Shown: positions 42,150 to 51,596 of the stretch, in pieces
How positions within the stretch are numbered: position 1 is the stretch's first letter
How the letters are laid out: each line of letters starts with the position of its first letter
Source: Candidatus Bathyarchaeia archaeon
GTDB taxonomy: Archaea > Thermoproteota > Bathyarchaeia > Bathyarchaeales > Bathycorpusculaceae
Assembly: GCA_041447175.1 (NCBI GenBank)
Contig: CP166960.1
Span: 2,496,519-2,560,518, forward strand
Reading direction: 5' to 3'
DNA: 64,000 bases
The notes under the pieces: generated by a model
What the model was told of the DNA's origin: nothing
Databases searched by the model: none
The model's input: only the letters and a program-made list of their open reading frames with translations
Translations under genes and position numbers: made by a program

Positions 42150-43151
42150 TCAATGCTTCTCTTTTTTATTTTGGTTTGAGCTTAGTTTCGCCCTGTGTAA
42201 CGTCGCTGTAGCGATTAATGCTACAATTAAAAAAGATACAATTATTGTAGTGGGGAACTCGGGGATTGTAGGCGAAGGACTAGGTGTTGCTGTTGGTTGT
42301 TGCATCGGTGAATTAGTTTCTGTTGTGAAGTGCCAGGTTCTAGTGGTTGTTGGTTTAGAGCCTTCTGGAGCAGTTTCTTGTCCATAAGTCGCTGTTACAG
42401 TGTATGTTGTTTTTGGCTGTAGTTGTTCAGATAAATAAAAAATGAATGTTGCATCAATGCCTTCCGCTCTGAAAACTCTCTCCTTTATGGCTATATTTGG
42501 TGATATGGACATGTTACAAATTGAGGGGCGTCTACTAAATGAAATAGAAATTGTTGTGTTAAGAGAAACATTTGTAGAGTTAGGCAATGGGTAAAAGTTT
42601 CCTGCAGCATAGGGCAATTCCATTAGGCTTTGAGTGGGACTAGGAGTAGGTAGTTTAGACGGTTTAGCTGTTGGAGCTATATTTGTAGTTGGCTTTGCTG
42701 TTTCTACTAAGAATGTGACTGAAGCGTTAAATTTTTTGTCGAATGTTGTTTCTCCCTGGATACGTAAACTGTGATTCCCCTCAGATAAGCTCCATAGTGT
42801 GCCATTTCCAGTTACAAGACAACTTGGACTTACCGGACCCTTCGTGTATGTTTCAGTCTGTATTGGTACTGCTTCTTGTTTGTCTAAGCTATAATTTAGC
42901 CACTTGAGCTGTTCCACATCTATGAAGGTCCAATCGAATAACTCAACTTTAACATCAAAAGGAACATCGCTTGTGTTATATTTGCCCAATTGAATCGGAG
43001 AAAAAATTGTTACCTCAGGTGGAAGAGGCGGACCCATAAAATTAGCTCTAGTTTCCTCAACAGTTAGTATGTCTTGCATTCCTGCTAGTATTGAGATGAG
43101 AATGAGTGAGGTTGTGATTGCTGCTATGAATGCCTTTTTGCTCATAGCCAT
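42150..43151 (-). CDS. Secreted Ig-like (Big_5-type) protein with PEFP C-terminal anchor
   Basis: The product is 333 aa with a signal peptide (KKAFIAAITTSLILISILAG). A first beta domain ends near residue 165, a Pro/Thr linker follows, and then a domain starting SLNTTISISFSRRPSI and ending TTTRTWHFTTE has the look of SbsA/Big_5 Ig-like domains. The C-terminus has TIPEFPTTI, a hydrophobic segment and SNQNKKEKH. The TTTCTTTACA repeat element lies just upstream (43181-43219), as for two other secreted protein genes. Confidence 0.75.
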   Translation of the reverse strand: MAMSKKAFIAAITTSLILISILAGMQDILTVEETRANFMGPPLPPEVTIFSPIQLGKYNTSDVPFDVKVELFDWTFIDVEQLKWLNYSLDKQEAVPIQTETYTKGPVSPSCLVTGNGTLWSLSEGNHSLRIQGETTFDKKFNASVTFLVETAKPTTNIAPTAKPSKLPTPSPTQSLMELPYAAGNFYPLPNSTNVSLNTTISISFSRRPSICNMSISPNIAIKERVFRAEGIDATFIFYLSEQLQPKTTYTVTATYGQETAPEGSKPTTTRTWHFTTETNSPMQQPTATPSPSPTIPEFPTTIIVSFLIVALIATATLHRAKLSSNQNKKEKH

Positions 43152-43180
43152 CAGCAGGTAATTATGGGTTCAACTTAGCT

Positions 43181-43219
43181 AAAAGAGTGTTTGTAAAGGT
43201 TTGTTGTGTAAAGAAAAAC
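43181..43219 (-). promoter_or_regulatory. TTTCTTTACA direct-repeat element, copy 3
   Basis: On the minus strand this reads TTTTTCTTTACACAAC then CCTTTACAAACACTC, matching copies 1 and 2. It is 30-70 bases upstream of the secreted protein gene 42150-43151. Confidence 0.5.
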
Positions 43220-43492
43220 TGTCTGTTGCAAAGTTTCTTGCGGGACCTCAAAGGTGGCTATTACCGGAATTTGAGTCCAAAACCTTGTTAAAACCAGAAA
43301 GCATAGATGGGATAGGGCTATCAAAAAGGTAGTCACCCTACTAACCCAGAGCAACCTAAGGCAAAACAAGTAGATGACCCATAAGCGACTTTTGCATGTT
43401 TCCAGTTACCGATGCTGCGGGGGTTCGGGGGCTGGTGGTAATTCTTAAATGCGTCAACCGCTTCACTCTGCTTATTCAGGTGTGAACTTAAA
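43220..43492. other. Intergenic region before the MtdB-like gene
   Basis: No gene is supported here. TTCTTAAATGCG (around 43442-43453) is a possible TATA region about 40-50 bases before ATG 43493. No RNA gene fold was found by eye. Confidence 0.4.
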
Positions 43493-44431
43493 ATGGCACA
43501 ACCAAGTTTCAAAACAGTTTTCGTTTTCCTAGACACAGACAAATACTGCAGCCCCTTTGACATGCTCGTCGCCATCGACGCTTTTCCCGACTCCATGATT
43601 TTCAAGTACGAAAACGTCAATGACCAAGAAGCACCAAAAATCGTCTACGACCTGCTTTTCCCCCGTGGACCCATGGGTGCGGCACACACAAAAATCTTCA
43701 TCAACGGCAGCAACTTTGACATGGTGGAAAAAGTTGTTGAAGCCACCCAGAAATGCATGGCTTCCGCGCCGTGGGGCAACAGCATCATCGTAGACCCCCG
43801 AGGCGGCTACTCAACCGCCGCTGCAGCCGTAGCAAAAACCCTTGGCGCATCCCTCGAGAAAGGGTTTGGTACGCTGGAAGGCAAAAACGTCACCGTCCTC
43901 GCAGGCACAGGCCCTGTCGGACAAACCGCAGCCCGAATCTACGCCGCCGAGAAAGCCAACGTAACAATCACTTCTCGCACGATGGCGAAAGGTCAAGCGG
44001 TCGCGGAAAAAATCAACAAAGAAGCAGGCGCGGAACGTGTCAAAGTAATCGAAGTTAGCAAACCTGAGCAGACAGCTGAGGCAGTGAAGGACGCCGAAAT
44101 TATTCTGGCGGCAGGTGCCGGAGGTATCCAGCTGCTTAGCGCCGCTGACCTCAAGAGCGCAACAAAATGCAAGATAGTTGCTGACATTAACGCGATTAAG
44201 CCTTTGGGCGTTGAAGGCTTAGGCTCAAACGACGACAGCAAAGAGATTGCTGCTGGCGTGTTTGGTATTGGTGCACTTGCCATTGGTAAGCTTAAAATCA
44301 AAATCGAAACCAACATGATTAAACGCGCCACTGAAGCCGCATCGGGACTGTTTGACTACTCCATCGCCTACGACATCGGCAAAGCCCAGATTCTTAAAAA
44401 GCTCGAGAAAGACAAAGCCGCCAAACAGTAA
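43493..44431 (+). CDS. mtdB: Methylene-tetrahydromethanopterin dehydrogenase, MtdB-like
   Basis: The product is 312 aa. The N-terminal region (VFVFLDTDKYCSPFDMLVAI ... LLFPRGPMGAAHTKIFINGS) matches the pterin-binding part of NAD(P)-dependent methylene-H4MPT dehydrogenases. VTVLAGTGPVGQTAARIYA is the NAD(P) dinucleotide fold. These enzymes oxidise methylene-H4MPT to methenyl-H4MPT. With Ftr at 58897 this supports a tetrahydromethanopterin C1 pathway (archaeal Wood-Ljungdahl branch or C1 oxidation). Cofactor preference cannot be decided. Confidence 0.88.
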   Translation: MAQPSFKTVFVFLDTDKYCSPFDMLVAIDAFPDSMIFKYENVNDQEAPKIVYDLLFPRGPMGAAHTKIFINGSNFDMVEKVVEATQKCMASAPWGNSIIVDPRGGYSTAAAAVAKTLGASLEKGFGTLEGKNVTVLAGTGPVGQTAARIYAAEKANVTITSRTMAKGQAVAEKINKEAGAERVKVIEVSKPEQTAEAVKDAEIILAAGAGGIQLLSAADLKSATKCKIVADINAIKPLGVEGLGSNDDSKEIAAGVFGIGALAIGKLKIKIETNMIKRATEAASGLFDYSIAYDIGKAQILKKLEKDKAAKQ

Positions 44432-44463
44432 ACTCCAAAATTGAGTCTCACTCAATTCTTTTT

Positions 44464-45023
44464 TTATTTGTAGGTTTGATGGTGAACTGTATACGGTGCT
44501 TTTAGAGTAACCTGCCAAGTTGCGTTTAATTCCATAAAATTAATTGAAACTCCTGAGCCCTCAACATGCCCTCTAATTTCTTGGCTTTCACTTGCAATAA
44601 GCGTTGGAAGCTGAACAACACCCCTGATTAATTGACCGTTACTGATCATCAAGTTAACTTCAAGAATTCCATTGCTTACATTATTTTTACCGTAGTTCTC
44701 AATTTGGGCGGTGTAATCCCATGCTGTCCAACCAAAAACAACAGAGATTGGACCACTATGCGAGAATGATGTAATTTTCAGTTCCGCAGTGCTCTGTATA
44801 TCACTTATTGATTTGTTAAGCTCGTCAAGTTGGTTTTTGAGTTCAGAATTATAACTTAAGAGGGCAGCATTCTGGCTTTGAAGAGCACTGTTTTGTTTTT
44901 GAATTTCTATGTTCTGATTAAAAGAAAACCACGTAACAATGAAAATGTGGTGGCACCTATCAAAAAGACAATCAATAGACCCTTCGTGGCTGCTGAAAGC
45001 TTGACCATACTCATCAAATACAT
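44464..45023 (-). pseudogene. Membrane-anchored coiled-coil protein, frameshifted
   Basis: The start frame (ATG 45008 or 45023) reads MVKLSAATKGLLIVFLIGAT, a membrane anchor. The remainder lies in another frame: FIVTWFSFNQNIEIQKQNS, a coiled coil to about LNKSISDIQST, then a beta domain. One missing T in the T4 run near 44943 would join them. The other-frame N-terminus continuing to 45111 is Arg/Cys-rich and not protein-like, which supports the frameshift reading. Family unknown; the intact protein would be ~185 aa with the coiled coil and beta domain outside the cell. Confidence 0.65.
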
Positions 45024-45124
45024 GAAACGCCCGCCATCTAATAGCTCTCCCCCGAGAACACCTTGTTCTCCAAAAAGAACAGCGACTGCCTGCTCTTTTC
45101 GCAAAAATCAAGCGAAATTTGTTG

Positions 45125-46216
45125 TTAGAGGGCTTTGGCTTGCTTTTCCAACTCTATCAAGTTAGCGGGGTCACCAAAAACCAGCAACGTGTCGTCTTCC
45201 TGAATCCTGAAGTTCGGGTCAAACAAGTTCTGAATAACGTCCCCCCGACGCAGAACCCCAATAATGGTGGCTGCTTTAGAAATTTCCTGCATGCCCTTTC
45301 CGATAAGCTTTGAGGATTTGAAAACCGAAAACTCGGCAATCTCGTGTGCCCCAATTCTTTCAGAGAAAACCACGCCCACAATGTTTTTGGTCACCGCGGA
45401 AAGCGCCAGCAGATGCCCCACTGTTACCGAGGAGGGGATGACCATGTCGGCGCCTGCGTTTTTGGCGGTTTCGGTGAGGCTGGGGTTGTGAATGACGCTG
45501 ACTATTCGGATGTCGTGACGCATTTTTCTGGCGCTGAGAATGGAGAGCATATTGTCGGGGTCTTTTTCGTGAGCCACGACAATCATGGAGGCCTGTTTTA
45601 TCCCCGCTGTGGTTAATGCTTCCAAGGGTTGATTTTCTGATTCTAGCACAGCAAAAAAGTTGCGTTTTACCATCTCGTCGTATTTGGTTGGGTTCTTGGT
45701 TATCACAACGTAGTCTAAGCCTATTTCATCCAGCTTATCCGTAACGTATCTGCCCAGATGGGTGTATCCGAAAACGATAACGTGCCCCTTAAGTTTCTTC
45801 ATCAACCGTTTTCCAACCTGCCCCTTAGCTAAGTCCCCTTTCGCAAGCGTGTTCACGCTACTTTGGAGTATCGACGCCACTGAACCTACAGAAATCACAA
45901 TCATAGTAATTAAGAGCGCGGATTCCGTTGGGTCCATCGTGTACAGGTTTCCTCCGTTTGGCGAATAGAACCCCAGCGTAGTCACCGTGGAAACCGCCGC
46001 AAGAATTGCCCCCATAAGCGGAAGCTGCTCATAATAAGAGTAAATCACTGCGCCCCCAACAATCATCAACGCCAAAAGAATGAGTTGGCGGTAGATGGCT
46101 CGGAAAAACACGAAGGGCCCGTAGAGCGCTTGATAAAAAACAAACGTGAATCTGCGGCTCTGCTTTTTTAGTCTCCGCTTCATCGGTATACGACTGAAAA
46201 TTTCTTTTCGGCTCAT
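45125..46216 (-). CDS. RCK-domain ion channel (TrkA-N/TrkA-C) with divergent pore
   Basis: The product is 363 aa. Two membrane helices flank a pore loop (residues ~44-115), then an RCK_N Rossmann domain (HVIVFGYTHLGRYVTDKLDE) and an RCK_C domain near the end (LIGKGMQEISKAATIIGVLR, QEDDTLLVFGDP). The layout is that of MthK-like potassium channels. The selectivity filter, however, reads TTLGFYSPNGG (residues 79-89) rather than TVGYGD, so ion selectivity is uncertain. It may be a channel for another cation. No partner gene is adjacent. Confidence 0.83.
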   Translation of the reverse strand: MSRKEIFSRIPMKRRLKKQSRRFTFVFYQALYGPFVFFRAIYRQLILLALMIVGGAVIYSYYEQLPLMGAILAAVSTVTTLGFYSPNGGNLYTMDPTESALLITMIVISVGSVASILQSSVNTLAKGDLAKGQVGKRLMKKLKGHVIVFGYTHLGRYVTDKLDEIGLDYVVITKNPTKYDEMVKRNFFAVLESENQPLEALTTAGIKQASMIVVAHEKDPDNMLSILSARKMRHDIRIVSVIHNPSLTETAKNAGADMVIPSSVTVGHLLALSAVTKNIVGVVFSERIGAHEIAEFSVFKSSKLIGKGMQEISKAATIIGVLRRGDVIQNLFDPNFRIQEDDTLLVFGDPANLIELEKQAKAL

Positions 46217-46351
46217 CGGAAGCGCTCGAAGAACTGCAACAAAAAAAGCTTTTATAGGTTTCGGAGCCGTATTTCAGCGTTTCAAGCAAAAAACGTGAAT
46301 TCAACACAAACTTTGGTTCTTGCCTAATTTATCAAAAGAAAAAAGAAAAAG

Positions 46352-47524
46352 TTACTTGAAAAGCCCGCGGATTCTTTCGCAGGCTTCCCGTATGCGTTCA
46401 GCTGGCTGCGTAAACGTAATTCGAACGTAGCCTTCTCCGTGTTCGCCAAACCCAACGCCCGGGGTTACAGCTACTCCTGCGTCGAGCAGTTTGGCGGCAA
46501 ACTTCATGGAGTCGCCCTTGCAGTTGGCCCAGACATAGAAGGTTGCCTTAGGTTTTTCGCATTCAAAGCCTATGTCGTGGAGGTTTTTCACCAGCAGGTC
46601 GCGGCGTTCTTGCAGAATCTGGTTTGTTTGGCGCAGAAACTCTGGCTGCTCTGGACCGTTGTAGGTGTTGAGGGCTTTGACGGCGACTTTTTGAGTGTAC
46701 ACCGGTGGACCTGAATCAATTTGTGCTTTCACTTTCGCTAAGCCTGCCACCAAGTCTTTGTTGCCTACTGCAAAGCCGATGCGATCTCCCGTCACGTTGA
46801 AGGTTTTGGAGAGCGAGTTGAATTCGATGGCGCATTCCATGGCGCCGTCAATTTCCAAAATGCTAGGCGCACGGTAGTCGTCGTAGGTTATTTCTGAGTA
46901 TGCGTTGTCGTAGCAGAGGATGATGTTGTTGTCTTTGGCAAAATCAACCGCCTCCTTCAGAAACGCCTTGTCTACGGTGGCGGCTGTGGGGTTGTTGGGG
47001 TAATTGAGAAACATCATTTTAACCCCCTCGGTTGGCAACGTTTCAAAGTTTGGTTTGAATCCGTTTTCTTCCATCAACGGCATCGCCACTGGGGTTCCGT
47101 CGCAGAGGATGGTGCTGCCGTTGGCGTACACGGGGTACGCGGGGTCAGGACACAAAACCTTGTCGTCTGGGTTCACAAACGCCCTTGCGACGTTGGCTAT
47201 GCCTTCTTTGCTGCCCAAAAGCGCAACCACTTGTTCCTGAGCAACGTCAACGCCGAAACGCTTCTTGTACCATGATTTGACGGCGGCGCGAAAATCAGTT
47301 TCGCCTTGGCTGAAGCTGTAGTTGTGGTTTTTGGGGTTGGCTGCCTCTTCTTGCAGGGCGTCAATGACGACCTGTGGCGGGGGAAGGTCGGGGTCGCCTA
47401 TGCTCAGAGAAATAAGGTCCACGCCTGCGGCTTTCTTGTCTTTGATTTGTTTTTCGATTTCTGCAAATAGGTAAGGGGGAAGTCTCTTAATTCGGTCAGC
47501 GAACTCTACATTCATTTCGGTCAC
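46352..47524 (-). CDS. dapL: LL-diaminopimelate aminotransferase
   Basis: The product is 390 aa. It converts tetrahydrodipicolinate directly to LL-diaminopimelate with glutamate as amino donor. RIKRLPPYLFAEIEKQIKDK and LISLSIGDPDLPPP are the N-terminal substrate region, and SLSKTFNVTGDRIGFAVGN carries the PLP lysine. It is the last gene of a lysine operon and lies eight bases after dapF. It replaces the succinylase or acetylase route, of which no genes are present here. Confidence 0.93.
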   Translation of the reverse strand: MTEMNVEFADRIKRLPPYLFAEIEKQIKDKKAAGVDLISLSIGDPDLPPPQVVIDALQEEAANPKNHNYSFSQGETDFRAAVKSWYKKRFGVDVAQEQVVALLGSKEGIANVARAFVNPDDKVLCPDPAYPVYANGSTILCDGTPVAMPLMEENGFKPNFETLPTEGVKMMFLNYPNNPTAATVDKAFLKEAVDFAKDNNIILCYDNAYSEITYDDYRAPSILEIDGAMECAIEFNSLSKTFNVTGDRIGFAVGNKDLVAGLAKVKAQIDSGPPVYTQKVAVKALNTYNGPEQPEFLRQTNQILQERRDLLVKNLHDIGFECEKPKATFYVWANCKGDSMKFAAKLLDAGVAVTPGVGFGEHGEGYVRITFTQPAERIREACERIRGLFK

Positions 47525-47532
47525 GTGCCTAC

Positions 47533-48366
47533 TTAGAAGAGTCTTCCTTCAAAAACCTTCTCCGCGGCTCCCTTCAAAAACAGAGTTTTCCCTACTTCTA
47601 CCTGCAGGTCGCCGCCCAACACGTGTACGGTAACTTTGTCTTTGACTTTTCCCAGCTTGTTTGCTGCTGCAACCGCCGCGCAGGTTCCCGTGCCGCATGC
47701 AAGGGTTTCGCCGCAGCCTCGCTCCCAAACCCGCACGTTCAACTCGTTCTTGCCCACTACTTGGACAAAGCCGACGTTGGTTCGTTTGGGAAATGCTTTG
47801 TGGGTTTCAATCATGGGTCCAATGTATTCGACGGGAAACTCGTCGGTGTTTTCGACGAATATGACGCAGTGGGGGTTGCCCATGGAAAGACAGGTTACGC
47901 TGTAGGTTTCATCGTCTACCAGTAGGTCATCGTTTATGCATGTGCCCTCACCCATCATCGGCAGGGTTTGGCGATTCCAATCAGGTGCACCCATATCCAC
48001 CTTAACCAACTTGACCTCCCCGTCTTGAAGGGTTAACCAGACAGGCTTCACACCCGCCAAAGTTTCTACTTCAAACTCGGTTTTCGTGACGATGTTGTTT
48101 TCGTAGCAGAATTTGGCAAAGCATCGGATGCCGTTGCCGCACATTTCAGCTTCACTGCCGTCCGCGTTAAAGATACGCATCCGCACGTCCGCCTTGGTTG
48201 AGGGGTAAACGAGCAAAAGTCCGTCGGCGCCGACGTTGAATCGGCGTTCACAAAGCTTCTTGGCAAAGACGGATGTGTCTTTGTCGGCGATTTTTCCGTC
48301 GCGGTTATCGATGACGACGTAGTCGTTGCCTAACCCATGCATCTTCCAAAAGTTCATCCTTTCCAC
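47533..48366 (-). CDS. dapF: Diaminopimelate epimerase
   Basis: The product is 277 aa. It turns LL- into meso-diaminopimelate using two cysteines, seen in MCGNGIRCFAKF and ACGTGTCAAV. FWKMHGLGNDYVVID is the conserved start. It overlaps the end of lysA by 13 bases, indicating coupled translation. Confidence 0.95.
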   Translation of the reverse strand: MERMNFWKMHGLGNDYVVIDNRDGKIADKDTSVFAKKLCERRFNVGADGLLLVYPSTKADVRMRIFNADGSEAEMCGNGIRCFAKFCYENNIVTKTEFEVETLAGVKPVWLTLQDGEVKLVKVDMGAPDWNRQTLPMMGEGTCINDDLLVDDETYSVTCLSMGNPHCVIFVENTDEFPVEYIGPMIETHKAFPKRTNVGFVQVVGKNELNVRVWERGCGETLACGTGTCAAVAAANKLGKVKDKVTVHVLGGDLQVEVGKTLFLKGAAEKVFEGRLF

Positions 48367-49643
48367 TCCGTCGTCTGATACTGTCCCCGCATGAGGTCAT
48401 CTAGCTGTTCCCGTTCCCGAATCAGGCGGTACTTGCCTTCCTTGACCAGGACTTCAGCGGCTCGGGGACGCGAGTTGTATTGGCTGCTCATGCTGTATCC
48501 GTATGCTCCAGCGTTCTGCACCGCTAGCAGGTCGCCTTCTTCAACTCTGGGCAGACTTCGGTCTTTAGCAAGCAGGTCGCCTGACTCACATATGGGTCCA
48601 GCTACGTCGTATTTGTCTTCGTCGGTAGCAACCAGCTTGTTGGCTACCAAGACATGGTGATAGCTTCCGTACATTGCAGGGCGAACCAACGTGTTGAAGC
48701 CTGCATCTACGCCTACAAACTTGCGGTAAGGCGTAACCTTGACGGTGTTCACCGAGGTTAACAGGACACACGCATCCGCGACCAAATACCTGCCTGGTTC
48801 TACGTGTAAATATGGTTCCCCAAGCTCGTACTGGCTGGTCTTCGCTTTGAATAGGGTGAGAACATTGTCAGAGAACACCTGCAAATCCAGCGTCTTATCT
48901 TCAGGCTTGTACGGTATGCCTAAGCCTCCGCCGATGTCTATGAACTCAAAATCCATGCCTACCTGTTCGTGAACTCGCTTTGCTACAGAGAGAAACTTGT
49001 CCAGCGCCCCCAGAAACGGCTTCACATCAAGAATACCTGAGCCAATGTGCATGTGGATGCCGAAACGCTCCACACCTGCTTCTTTTGCGGTTGTGTAGGC
49101 GCGGACGGCGTCTTGCTCCCAAACTCCAAATTTGGATTGCTTGCCCGCGGTTATGCAGTGGTCGTGGTGTCCTGCACCGATTTCGGGGTTCACTCGAACT
49201 GACAAGATTTTTGGAACCGTGATTTTCAGCAGCCTGTCCAGTTGGGATTGGCTGTCGATGTTTATGGTGACGTTAGCGTCTGCCAAAAACTTGAGCTCGT
49301 CGGTGCGTACGCTTGTTCCCGTGAACAGAATGCGGTCTGGGGTAAAGCCGCTGGTCAAAGCCGTGAAGACTTCGCCTGGACTAACCGCATCCAAGTTGGC
49401 GCCTTCCGTTTCCAGAATCTTTAACACCGAAAGATTCGAGTTTGCCTTCATTGCATAGAAAATCTTTGTCTTCTTATAATTCTGAGTCAACGCTTCCTGC
49501 AGGCGGTGATAGTTGTTTCGGATTCGGCATTCGCTAACAACGTAAAGGGGAGTGTCAAACTTTTCAGCAAGCGTCTTCGCTTGGACCCCGTCGATGAAAA
49601 GCTGCCCATTTCGGTTCTCTAAGGGTTCGTTAAGAGTATTCAC
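48354..49643 (-). CDS. lysA: Diaminopimelate decarboxylase
   Basis: The product is 429 aa. This fold-III PLP enzyme makes lysine from meso-diaminopimelate. The PLP lysine is in KIFYAMKANSNLSVL. HMHIGSGILDV, IDIGGGLGIPY, VEPGRYLVADA and CESGDLLAKDR are the family motifs. It sits between asd and dapF in the same direction. Confidence 0.95.
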   Translation of the reverse strand: MNTLNEPLENRNGQLFIDGVQAKTLAEKFDTPLYVVSECRIRNNYHRLQEALTQNYKKTKIFYAMKANSNLSVLKILETEGANLDAVSPGEVFTALTSGFTPDRILFTGTSVRTDELKFLADANVTINIDSQSQLDRLLKITVPKILSVRVNPEIGAGHHDHCITAGKQSKFGVWEQDAVRAYTTAKEAGVERFGIHMHIGSGILDVKPFLGALDKFLSVAKRVHEQVGMDFEFIDIGGGLGIPYKPEDKTLDLQVFSDNVLTLFKAKTSQYELGEPYLHVEPGRYLVADACVLLTSVNTVKVTPYRKFVGVDAGFNTLVRPAMYGSYHHVLVANKLVATDEDKYDVAGPICESGDLLAKDRSLPRVEEGDLLAVQNAGAYGYSMSSQYNSRPRAAEVLVKEGKYRLIREREQLDDLMRGQYQTTEWKG

Positions 49644-49693
49644 TCAATCTCACCAGTATCGTCTCTCTTCAGATAATGATATGGAATTAGCTT

Positions 49694-50752
49694 TTAAGCT
49701 AATCCTTTGGCGACTGCAAGCTCCGCGCTTAGTATTCCTGCGCCAGCGCCGCCCCTAATGGTGTTATGACCCAGACACATATACTTGAGGGTCATGATGG
49801 GGTCTTTTCGGATTCTGCCCACTGAAACCGACATGCCTTTGCCTGCGTCTCGGTCAAATCTGGGTTGGGGACGATTCGCCTCTTCTCTGACAATGATGGG
49901 GTTTTCGGGGGCTGAAGGCAACTTGAGCGCTTGAGGTTCGCCTTTGAAGCTCCGAAATGCCTCGGCAACTTCCTCTGCAGCCGGGCTTTTGTCCAGCTTC
50001 ACAAAAACCGACTCCAAGTGGCCGTCTATAACTTGGACGCGGTTACAGCTGGAGCTCACCACGAATTGGGCGTTTTGTACTGCTTTGCCGTTGAAGGTGC
50101 CCAGTATCTTGTTGGACTCGGACTCCATTTTGTCTTCTTCTTTGCCGATGTAGGGCACCACGTTGTCGATGATGTCCAATGAGGGAACACCTGGGTAGCC
50201 TGCGCCGCTAAGCGCCTGCATAGTTGTAACCATAACTTGCTGAAGCCCAAACTGCATAAGCGGCTTAAGCGTCAAAGCCATCTGGATGGTGCTACAGTTA
50301 GGGTCAGTGGTTATGAAGCCCTTCCAGCCACGGTTCTTCTGCTGAACAGCAACAAGAGCAAGGTGCTCAGGATTCACTTCAGGAATCAACAGGGGAACAT
50401 CGGTTTCCATACGGTGCGCAGATGCCTTGCTAAACACAGGGTACTGCGCCGCGAATTCTTCCTCGACGGGTCCAGCAGGGTCTCCAGGCAACGAACTGAA
50501 GACCAAGTCTACTTTGCCTGCCTTTTGTACGGCTTCAAGGTTAGCGTCAGCGACGGTTAAGTTTGCGATTTCTTTGGGTAATTCGGATTCCATTGTCCAG
50601 TTGCAGGCGTTGCGGTATTTTTTGCCTGCTGACCGCTCTGAGGCTGCTAAAACTTCAATTTGGAACCATGGGTGCCCTTGGAGAAGTTGGATGTATCTTT
50701 GACCGATGGCTCCAGTGGCGCCCAATATTGCTACTTTACGTTTTGAGGACAT
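49694..50752 (-). CDS. asd: Aspartate-semialdehyde dehydrogenase, archaeal type
   Basis: The product is 352 aa. It reduces aspartyl phosphate to aspartate semialdehyde. VAILGATGAIGQRYIQLL is the NADP site, TTDPNCSTIQM has the catalytic Cys, and LGHNTIRGGAGAG a conserved later segment with His. Aspartate kinase, the step before it, is not in the window. Confidence 0.94.
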   Translation of the reverse strand: MSSKRKVAILGATGAIGQRYIQLLQGHPWFQIEVLAASERSAGKKYRNACNWTMESELPKEIANLTVADANLEAVQKAGKVDLVFSSLPGDPAGPVEEEFAAQYPVFSKASAHRMETDVPLLIPEVNPEHLALVAVQQKNRGWKGFITTDPNCSTIQMALTLKPLMQFGLQQVMVTTMQALSGAGYPGVPSLDIIDNVVPYIGKEEDKMESESNKILGTFNGKAVQNAQFVVSSSCNRVQVIDGHLESVFVKLDKSPAAEEVAEAFRSFKGEPQALKLPSAPENPIIVREEANRPQPRFDRDAGKGMSVSVGRIRKDPIMTLKYMCLGHNTIRGGAGAGILSAELAVAKGLA

Positions 50753-50804
50753 TTCTATCGATTCCTCTGTTTTGTGGGGTTTTCTTGGATAAAAACTTTG
50801 GTGG

Positions 50805-51596
50805 TTAAAGCCCCAACACGGTTGCCATGCTGTAGATGCCGGGGGTTTGTTGTTTGCTTATCCACTCTGCCGCAACAACCGCACCCTGCGACAGCACGTT
50901 TCGGTTAAAGGCTGTGTGTTCGATGCGAAGCATCTCGTTGGGTCCCGCCACAATCAGGTCATGGATGCCTGGAACGCCGCCTGCACGCATCGCCACCACT
51001 TCAAGTTCCTCTGGTTTTCGGACGCTGATGCCTTCTCTGCCGTGGACGGTTGTGGTGTAGCCTCGTATGCCTGAAACAATTTCGGCGAGTTTTACGGCGG
51101 TTCCGCTGGGGGCGTCCTTTTTGGCGGTGTGGTGAATTTCGCTTATGCTAAAGGTGTAGTCGGGGGGTAATGCCTTGAGCACTTCGGCTAACTTGAAGAG
51201 TATGTTAATGCCTACGCTGTAGTTGGGAGAGAACACGGCGGGAACCTTGGTTTCGACGGCAGCACGGATTATCTGGTTCTGCTCCGCAGTCAAGCCCGTG
51301 GTGCCTAAAACTATTCTTTTGCCCATCTTTGCGACGGCGGGCAGGTTGAGCACTTCTGCGGCGGGCGACGTGAAGGTTATGTAGACGTCGGCGTCGGCGA
51401 CGGCGTCGCAGAGGTTGTCGGGTCCCATGAGGGAGGTGTCTGAGTTGACGATGCCCAGTTCTCTAAGGCTTTTGCCTATGGCTGGGTGATTTGCGGCTTC
51501 GACGGCCCCCACAATCTGGTGTCCCTTTGCCGTGGCTTCCCCAATAATTGCCTGACCCATTCTGCCGGCGGCGCCTGCGATACAGAGCTTAAGCAT
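50805..51596 (-). CDS. dapB: 4-hydroxy-tetrahydrodipicolinate reductase
   Basis: The product is 263 aa from the chosen start MLKLCIAGAAGRMGQ, which begins the NAD(P) fold directly; the frame is open 19 codons further upstream inside dapA. SEIHHTAKKDAPSGTAVKLA is the signature with catalytic His and Lys, and VFSPNYSVGINILFKL is also conserved. The start overlaps the end of dapA by eight bases. Confidence 0.94.
   Translation of the reverse strand: MLKLCIAGAAGRMGQAIIGEATAKGHQIVGAVEAANHPAIGKSLRELGIVNSDTSLMGPDNLCDAVADADVYITFTSPAAEVLNLPAVAKMGKRIVLGTTGLTAEQNQIIRAAVETKVPAVFSPNYSVGINILFKLAEVLKALPPDYTFSISEIHHTAKKDAPSGTAVKLAEIVSGIRGYTTTVHGREGISVRKPEELEVVAMRAGGVPGIHDLIVAGPNEMLRIEHTAFNRNVLSQGAVVAAEWISKQQTPGIYSMATVLGL

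Noticed and set aside
44464-45111. Intact 215-aa protein with an Arg/Cys-rich N-terminus
   Set aside because: The N-terminal ~55 residues are not protein-like, while another frame gives a clear membrane anchor that would join with one added T.
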